A program made the position numbers and the translations under genes. Of a DNA stretch of 10,391 nt, positions 6,101 to 10,391 are shown in pieces. Under the pieces are notes generated by a model. It was given only the letters and a program-made list of their open reading frames with translations, searched no databases and was not told where the DNA came from. Source of the DNA: Bacillota bacterium (lineage in GTDB: Bacteria; Bacillota; Clostridia; Lachnospirales; Lachnospiraceae); assembly GCA_023421505.1 (NCBI GenBank), contig JAEZTJ010000055.1, positions 1 through 10,391 of the forward strand, in the 5' to 3' direction. The stretch's first letter is position 1. Every line of letters starts with the position of its first letter.

Positions 6101-7435
6101 CGTCAAGGAAGATCTATTTTGTAAATAGTCTGATAAATTAGTAAGCATAAATGTAGACAATGGATGTAATGGATATATTCCTTCTACAGCAACTTTACGG
6201 AATAATTTATAATCCTTCCACATTCCTTTTGTTATGAGCCATTTATTTAACTTTGTAAAAATATTTTCCCAGTCTGCCTCATGTTCTTTTTGCCATTTTA
6301 TTATCAATTCATTAAATGCCGTCTTATCTTTACGTTGAATTAAATTTGCAAATACAGTTTCAAGATTAGACGATATATAATACTTTTCTGATTCATCAAA
6401 ACGACCTATATATCTGCTTATATTTTTTGTTTGATCTACTGTTTGTAAATATGCTTTAATATCTCTTTGAATAAAGTTAATAACGTGAAGATAACCTTCC
6501 ACATTTTGTGTTTTTTGAGTCAGCTCATATATTTGCTGCAATCCAGACTCACCAGATTTAGCAGCATTAACACCTGATGCATACTCTAAATATCTGCCGA
6601 ACTCATCAAACAGGATAATAATATGATCAAACATACCATTCATACCACAATATTCAGAAACAAGCATTTCAAGAATGCTTGAAGCTGACAAGCCTTCATC
6701 CCATCTAATCTCTTGTCCATTTATTTCAGTATATACTTCATTTACAATTTCAAATGCTTCATCATCCACCATAAGAGTTTCACGGATTTTATTTATTAAA
6801 GCATCACCTGACTGAAACCAATCTCTCTTTTTCGCAGCATTTTCAAATAATTCAATTGAATTAGATGCATTTCTTTCAAAAAAGATTTCTGCTGTTTCAA
6901 TAGCTCTATTTAACTTTCTTAAGCTGTCATCCGGAAGTCCATATAGCTTCATACTCTTCTGTGCTGCTTTCAGTATTTCAGAATGAAGATTAAAATCTCT
7001 CATTCCATTGATTACCATCACAAAATTACGACTTGTTGATAACTGTTCTACACGATGAGCTACTTCTCCATCTATACCAGCAATATTATGAAGTATTTTT
7101 TTGTATGTTTCAGGCATATAGTCGGAACCAGAAAATATTTGAGCCATTGTTACTGCCAGATGTGATTTACCCGTACCATAATCTGCTACAGCTAGTGATA
7201 ATGCATTGGCTCTTTCATCATTTAACTTACCTACAAGTTCTTCCACTAAACTAATAGTATCAATACGTTTTTTTGTTCCTAAACCTTGATCTTCTATTCC
7301 AAAGTATGTATTCCCATGAAACACAAAATTTTCGGCAACCTTTGATGCTCTTTCTGGACTGTAAAACCAATCTGCCTGAACTGCACCTTCAAAGTACAAG
7401 TCTTTTCTAAACTCAAGCATCTTTCCTAGTTCCAT
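3185..7435 (-). CDS. Large BrxC/PglY-like P-loop ATPase of a defence operon
   Basis: A 1416-residue cytoplasmic protein. Walker A is Ala-Asp-Tyr-Gly-Thr-Gly-Lys-Ser-His at 84-92 (Lys90, Ser91; the first Gly of the usual motif is Ala). Walker B is Ile-Ile-Ile-Leu-Phe-Asp-Glu at 272-278, followed by Phe-Gly-Arg-Tyr-Leu. A possible sensor segment, Val-Ile-Asn-Phe-Ile-Gln-Arg-Asp, lies near 318-325. Beyond about residue 700 it is highly helical with charged coiled-coil-like stretches (near 725-765, 1135-1165 and 1200-1225). Size, early GTGKSH motif and long helical tail resemble the BREX ATPases BrxC/PglY and the large ATPases seen in phosphorothioation-linked clusters. The start follows GGGAGGG with ~5-base spacing; that site overlaps the stop of the DUF4007-like gene (10-base gap), so translation is probably coupled. 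It is the last gene of its operon. Role inferred: ATP-driven assembly or translocation on target DNA. The exact family name is unsure. Confidence 0.75.
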   Translation of the reverse strand: MELGKMLEFRKDLYFEGAVQADWFYSPERASKVAENFVFHGNTYFGIEDQGLGTKKRIDTISLVEELVGKLNDERANALSLAVADYGTGKSHLAVTMAQIFSGSDYMPETYKKILHNIAGIDGEVAHRVEQLSTSRNFVMVINGMRDFNLHSEILKAAQKSMKLYGLPDDSLRKLNRAIETAEIFFERNASNSIELFENAAKKRDWFQSGDALINKIRETLMVDDEAFEIVNEVYTEINGQEIRWDEGLSASSILEMLVSEYCGMNGMFDHIIILFDEFGRYLEYASGVNAAKSGESGLQQIYELTQKTQNVEGYLHVINFIQRDIKAYLQTVDQTKNISRYIGRFDESEKYYISSNLETVFANLIQRKDKTAFNELIIKWQKEHEADWENIFTKLNKWLITKGMWKDYKLFRKVAVEGIYPLHPLSTFMLTNLSDYLQNRSSLTLISRYIEEYSNVDISENPMLIMPEQLISGDLYTEMLSAEQEGRQKTQQCIKYDNAIRKFEDKLSGKSLAVLRSNLILRILRFRTTDYEDAKDALSLCSGLTIDEVETELKWLEDEYAVLEFDDHAGVFDFTEESNGAHDFKIIKKRLMADADVSKSVINSIKIQELAGILEAQTTNFGVQHKITTSEWMFNQEMYPVEELSQSRIKSYTEEWKQATGSTVAKGKLIWLYVNKDTRPEYLVMAQKCAAEFIGKPIILMLLNDIDNRMFDSLVEYTVLDNMDDLTRKKYDRHFQEDFTQAENNLKDELDSLKKQRQRLQESGINQLTSRMPAFLTSVFEEIYPEAIPFFFDGFVTNKNNISNKAAGYYCSFLKMLLSNSVSEATIHNFVADMRNRVEALFFTNAATSWKCISEQYKVTPPEEKKSSAVYEQIADIINGEGEITCKDIYNTYCKPPYGMSEEVVTLMIAVICANLSYCLRIRCGELKNINSWKDDVITNNDKKINVNVIKSSVIVFVDAGAVTGKYMRFFDKIKNNHNITEVAHLTSQLEQMVQVDEVPEELEQAYLLARKNLASGKKARNEWAVSIGKVEEKLEAAIENTELYNALEAMEALRDIPYTRIFDDNGYEYDENCKETVKTLRSQLDSFIREVIDQYIASMYCKSVEAINTFRNHNTRMQTKLDDLGYHEFASRIKAQKEKELNNVEEIRSRQTLREDYKKYIQDSKVDRFTTFMNISALLKSGLDLQERVDKYKNSLGKDADEIVSKLADKIDELNKAKDRINQDMTDIWDDLFEVKSSEDVEDLLDRISMVLQKGISSADQADFTELQENLQKLLSDINSIKDATQSRKTFVEISVQMKQKYAESEFDFEVLPILEEVIFEISKTLDAKEIEWKEHNLSLGDKSRASVHKWKEKTEFLPEYLSAETLNMVRNIEIEADSIISEGKMEDVVFYFEKLDEVERKKCIAILKDMIAD

Positions 7436-7445
7436 AGAACCCTCC

Positions 7446-8270
7446 CTAACACAATTCGCTATATAACCTTTGAAGTACTGTATCTTTATCTACTAATCTT
7501 CGTAATGTATAAGGCATTAGTTGTCTATTCATTCTTAAAAGACCTTTATCTGACATGTGCTCCAATACAACATATTCCGTTTGTTCATCCCAGCCAAATA
7601 TTTCCCCATATTTTAACTCTTCTAATTCATTCGATGATATTTCTTCGTGATTTTGGAATTTTTCATCCCAGTATTCCCACAAAATATATGCATACAGAAA
7701 AATAAACTCTTTGTCATATACTGTAGGCATTGCCTTGACTAATTCACCATCTATTTCTAACACATTTATATTTGAAAACATATCTTCATATGAACCATAA
7801 AATGGTGCAATATTTTTAGTATTCACTTTTCCATCAAACAATTGATTTAATTCAATAACTAATAATTCTTTTTTTATACCACCTTTATACTGGGGTAAAA
7901 TTTTTCTAAAAGACGCTGCCCACATATCTGCACCATTTTCATCTCGTAACAGCATTGCATGACATAATAGTTTTGTAATTTCTTCTTGTATACCTGGATC
8001 TTCGCAGTTTACTAATTCACCAAGTTTTGTTTTAGTCAATGTTACTAATCCATTTTTTCTCTCCGACTTAATCAGTCCCATATATTCAGCATAAGAAATA
8101 TGTGGTTCTACTTTCCCACTGCTTTTCCCTTGAGGTATTCCAGTAAGTGCAGATATATCCTTAATGCATAATGCAGAACATCCATCAGCAACATTTAAAA
8201 TGCTGCTGATGTACTGAGCCTCTGGCTTGAAAGTCTGATGAAAATTCACATTTACTTGTCTAGCCATCAT
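7446..8270 (-). CDS. DUF4007-like protein, putative DNA-binding subunit of the defence system
   Basis: A 274-residue soluble protein. The N-terminus carries Asn-Phe-His-Gln-Thr-Phe (9-14), the opening I associate with DUF4007. A winged-helix-like stretch follows (about 35-90: Ile-Lys-Asp-Ile-Ser-Ala-Leu-Thr-Gly-Ile-Pro...Tyr-Ala-Glu-Tyr-Met-Gly-Leu-Ile, then a Lys-rich wing and Leu-Thr-Lys-Thr). The C-terminal half is helical with a second possible winged helix (215-270). DUF4007 proteins are known from phosphorothioation-linked defence clusters; their mechanism is unclear, and DNA or target recognition is inference. It begins in a TAATG overlap with the upstream gene. Two ATG codons are adjacent: AAAGGAG lies only 3 bases before the first and 6 before the second, so the true start may be 8267. 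Its stop lies in the ribosome site of the 1416-aa ATPase gene. Confidence 0.7.
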   Translation of the reverse strand: MMARQVNVNFHQTFKPEAQYISSILNVADGCSALCIKDISALTGIPQGKSSGKVEPHISYAEYMGLIKSERKNGLVTLTKTKLGELVNCEDPGIQEEITKLLCHAMLLRDENGADMWAASFRKILPQYKGGIKKELLVIELNQLFDGKVNTKNIAPFYGSYEDMFSNINVLEIDGELVKAMPTVYDKEFIFLYAYILWEYWDEKFQNHEEISSNELEELKYGEIFGWDEQTEYVVLEHMSDKGLLRMNRQLMPYTLRRLVDKDTVLQRLYSELC

Positions 8271-8280
8271 TAGCTCCTTT
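8265..8280 (-). promoter_or_regulatory. TAATG stop/start overlap with ribosome site, translational coupling
   Basis: TAA (complement of 8270-8272) shares its last A with ATG (complement of 8268-8270), which is followed at once by a second ATG. AAAGGAG (complement of 8274-8280) lies within the end of the upstream gene. Ribosomes ending the HerA-like gene can restart here, keeping the two proteins in fixed ratio; spacing favours the second ATG. Confidence 0.7.
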
Positions 8281-10391
8281 CATCAAAAGATGTAACACTT
8301 GTTATAGTAGGTTTAACTATCCCAAATTTTCCATCTGGTTTCACTCTTTCTCCAGTAGCTATACACTGTCCTTTTTTGAGATTTTTGATTGCTGTCAGCC
8401 AAATATTTCCGTCTGTTGGATCAAGCTGTTTTGCCATCTTAATAATTTCATCATCTGTTGGTTTGAAGTATATTTTAAATGCTGACTGCATTAATCTGGT
8501 AACTTCTTCATCGTCTAATACTTTTAATGATTGTGTCGCATACCATGCTGACCATCCAAATTTTCTTCCTTCTGTAAGAATCTTTGCACTTGGCGACTTA
8601 TCTTTGTGAGACAGATTCTGTGCTTCATCAAGTACTACTACGAACGGCTTGTCTTTACTACCATTTTTCATTGTATAATACCATAAATCCCATAGCATAA
8701 GTTCTGTTATAATAACCTGCATATCTCTATCTATGGCTGTTAACTGAAATATTGTTGCAGTTGATTCTGTTGGATATAGAACATTTTCCCAATCAAAGTC
8801 GCTATCTTGTTCAAATTCGATGCTATAGAAAAATGGTTGCATTTTAGATATTACTGTCTGTGCTGAACGGTTTGATTGCTTTTCATTTTCTAATTCTTCT
8901 TGGAAATGTTTCATGTTCATTCCATCTTTATACTTTGATAATCCAATTCTAACTGCATCGAATATAGCTGCGGATTGTTGATCTCCGAAACTGTATACAT
9001 GAGTCATAATATTGGAAAATCTAGCTGCAATATCTGAGTCTTTCTCCGGAAATTTATCTCCAGCAAATTCTAAAAATTGTCTCTTAAACGGATTTATTGG
9101 TACATTTTCAAACTTAACCACTCTCTGATTGATATGGTCACCCATTTTTTTAACAAATTCTTTTTCCAACTGATCCAGTCTAAATCCCTCTGTATAATCA
9201 AAAATCACAGATGAAACATTGCTTTTTGAAAGTTCATAAAGCATAGTTTGAATACTATAAGTTTTTCCTTGTCCTGATGTTCCAGTAATAAGCAAATGTC
9301 TATTAGCAAGCTGTTTGTGTCCAAATTCCCAGAATACTTTCTCACTTGTTTTATCTGTTCCAATAAGTACACGGGCATCTTCTACTTTTAAATCTGATGG
9401 TGTTGTATTTTCAGCCTCATTTGTGTCTACTGCTGATGTATCATCAGTATTTCCATCTGATAATTGAACATCATCAACGTTTTCTTCAACTTCCACTTTG
9501 TTTCCACTATCATTCTTTTCTGTTTCGATATCCTTTTCCTCTGCTTTTAGGTCTTTTACTGTTTCTTCCGATATTGGTTCTTCAGGTTTCTGCTCTTCCT
9601 TTAGTTCAATATCTTTTTGTATTGTTGATGTACTAGGTTCTACAGATTTACGTTTATTTTTCTGTATTTCCTTTATTTCATCATTTATTTCTCTTTCACG
9701 TTCGGCAATTTGTGATTCCTCATTTTCTTCATCAAGTAACAGTCCCGCATTTATAGAAACATAGTCTACATCAGATACAGATTCTTGTAATAATAACTGC
9801 TGTATTCTTTTTTGTGGAATATTAAATAATTTAATATTTGATGAATCGGTATCATTTTCAATCTCAGTATTGCCGTCCATGTCAAGCCAAAATCCAAGTA
9901 TCTTTCCATTCCAATTAATTTCAAAGTTACCATCTAATACAGAACGTAATTTAGATGCTAATTCTGCAAATTCACTTGTATTATCACTAAATGTAACCTG
10001 TGCAAATGCTAGAGCTCTATATAACTGTGCATACCAGTATCTTCTCTTAATAGATTTAGATGTCGGATCAAAAATTGTAGACAATCTGTTTATTCCATGC
10101 TTCACTTGACCAATAGCTTTTTCCTTATGTGCGCTAGCGTTTTCTTCACTCGCAATTTTGCATTCTACAACAGTCGCATTCAGGCTCAATTTATCTCCAT
10201 CTGTTAAATTAGCTTCTAAAACAAGAAAATCTGGTCTTGACTGTGACTCAGTATCATCTTTTTCAATTTCTCCACTAAACCAATGCTTATAAGAATCCAA
10301 ATGAACCACAATTTTTAAAGCAGTTTTTGTATCCGCTTCTTTCTCTCTTAACGAAGTCAATACATATGCCATAAACTCATTAATATTATGG
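8270..10391 (-). CDS. PD-(D/E)XK nuclease-like plus HerA/FtsK-type ATPase fusion, probably 5'-truncated by window
   Basis: The first in-window ATG is at 10372 (700 residues, used for numbering), but the frame stays open to base 10391 and that ATG lacks a proper ribosome site, so the true start probably lies beyond the edge. Residues 1-200: Pro47-Asp48, then Val-Val-Glu70-Cys-Lys72 and Gln89 in a following helix, the order of a PD-(D/E)XK nuclease core. Residues ~211-330: acidic, Glu/Lys/Asp-rich linker. Residues ~335-700: HerA-type ATPase with Walker A Gly-Thr-Ser-Gly-Gln-Gly-Lys-Thr (364-371), Pro-Ile-Asn-Pro-Phe (425-429), Walker B Val-Val-Val-Leu-Asp-Glu-Ala-Gln (578-585) and Gly-Arg-Lys-Phe-Gly-Trp...Thr-Gln-Ser-Leu (602-616). 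Such proteins pump double-stranded DNA; nuclease fusion suggests a translocating restriction effector, comparable in role to DndH/DptH. It is the most upstream gene seen of the operon. Nuclease activity is inferred from motifs only. Confidence 0.8.
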   Translation of the reverse strand, partial: HNINEFMAYVLTSLREKEADTKTALKIVVHLDSYKHWFSGEIEKDDTESQSRPDFLVLEANLTDGDKLSLNATVVECKIASEENASAHKEKAIGQVKHGINRLSTIFDPTSKSIKRRYWYAQLYRALAFAQVTFSDNTSEFAELASKLRSVLDGNFEINWNGKILGFWLDMDGNTEIENDTDSSNIKLFNIPQKRIQQLLLQESVSDVDYVSINAGLLLDEENEESQIAEREREINDEIKEIQKNKRKSVEPSTSTIQKDIELKEEQKPEEPISEETVKDLKAEEKDIETEKNDSGNKVEVEENVDDVQLSDGNTDDTSAVDTNEAENTTPSDLKVEDARVLIGTDKTSEKVFWEFGHKQLANRHLLITGTSGQGKTYSIQTMLYELSKSNVSSVIFDYTEGFRLDQLEKEFVKKMGDHINQRVVKFENVPINPFKRQFLEFAGDKFPEKDSDIAARFSNIMTHVYSFGDQQSAAIFDAVRIGLSKYKDGMNMKHFQEELENEKQSNRSAQTVISKMQPFFYSIEFEQDSDFDWENVLYPTESTATIFQLTAIDRDMQVIITELMLWDLWYYTMKNGSKDKPFVVVLDEAQNLSHKDKSPSAKILTEGRKFGWSAWYATQSLKVLDDEEVTRLMQSAFKIYFKPTDDEIIKMAKQLDPTDGNIWLTAIKNLKKGQCIATGERVKPDGKFGIVKPTITSVTSFDERS

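Noticed and set aside
3185..8270. Assigning the operon to BREX on the strength of the BrxC-like ATPase
   Set aside because: No BrxA/BrxB, PglX methyltransferase or PglZ-type gene is present, and the DUF4007-like and DndB-like neighbours point to a phosphorothioation-type locus instead.
9397..9764. Plus-strand frames opposite the acidic linker of the HerA-like gene
   Set aside because: Their Ser/Phe/Leu-rich products are the mirror of Glu/Lys codons on the other strand; no ribosome site or family likeness.

Overview
The window reads as chromosomal or island DNA from a low-GC Firmicute, most likely a Clostridia member of the Lachnospiraceae type. This is judged from the AT-rich genes, strong GGAGG-type ribosome binding sites, a textbook sigma-A promoter and the style of the regulators. 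No rRNA, tRNA, transposase, integrase or CRISPR array is visible, so placement below class level is a guess.

Left part (1-1075): three small control genes. The left edge cuts through the C-terminal half of a LexA/CI-like S24 autoprotease repressor (+). It is followed by a 69-aa Cro/CI-type helix-turn-helix protein (+) and, convergently, a 118-aa HTH protein (-) that starts at TTG. They look like regulators of a phage or integrative element, or of its remnant, and have no obvious functional tie to the rest.

Middle (1200-3184): a two-gene minus-strand unit. A DndB-family DGQHR protein (429 aa) is followed by a 64-aa orphan. The unit has its own near-consensus promoter (TTGACA-17-TATACT) inside a 377-bp AT-rich intergenic region that also holds repeated and palindromic candidate operators. 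Downstream lies a 25-bp hairpin that pairs completely only in minus-strand RNA and is followed by a U-rich tract, probably the unit's terminator.

Right part (3120-10391): a tightly packed minus-strand operon. In transcription order it holds a protein combining a PD-(D/E)XK-like nuclease motif with a HerA/FtsK-like ATPase (open to the right edge, so probably truncated), a DUF4007-like winged-helix protein coupled by a TAATG overlap, and a 1416-aa BrxC/PglY-like P-loop ATPase. A clear intrinsic terminator closes it.

Interpretation: DndB with DUF4007-like and large ATPase genes is the signature of a DNA phosphorothioation-linked antiviral locus (the Dnd family; the Pbe-type rather than the DndFGH-type effector set is the closest analogue I know). 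No modification gene (dndC, dndD, dndE or cysteine desulfurase) lies in the window; if present they should be upstream on the minus strand, beyond base 10391. The roles proposed are: nuclease-HerA and BrxC-like ATPases as effector motors, DUF4007 as DNA-binding or adaptor subunit, DndB as regulator of its own unit and perhaps of the modification genes. The assignment to phosphorothioation is inference from family membership and context.
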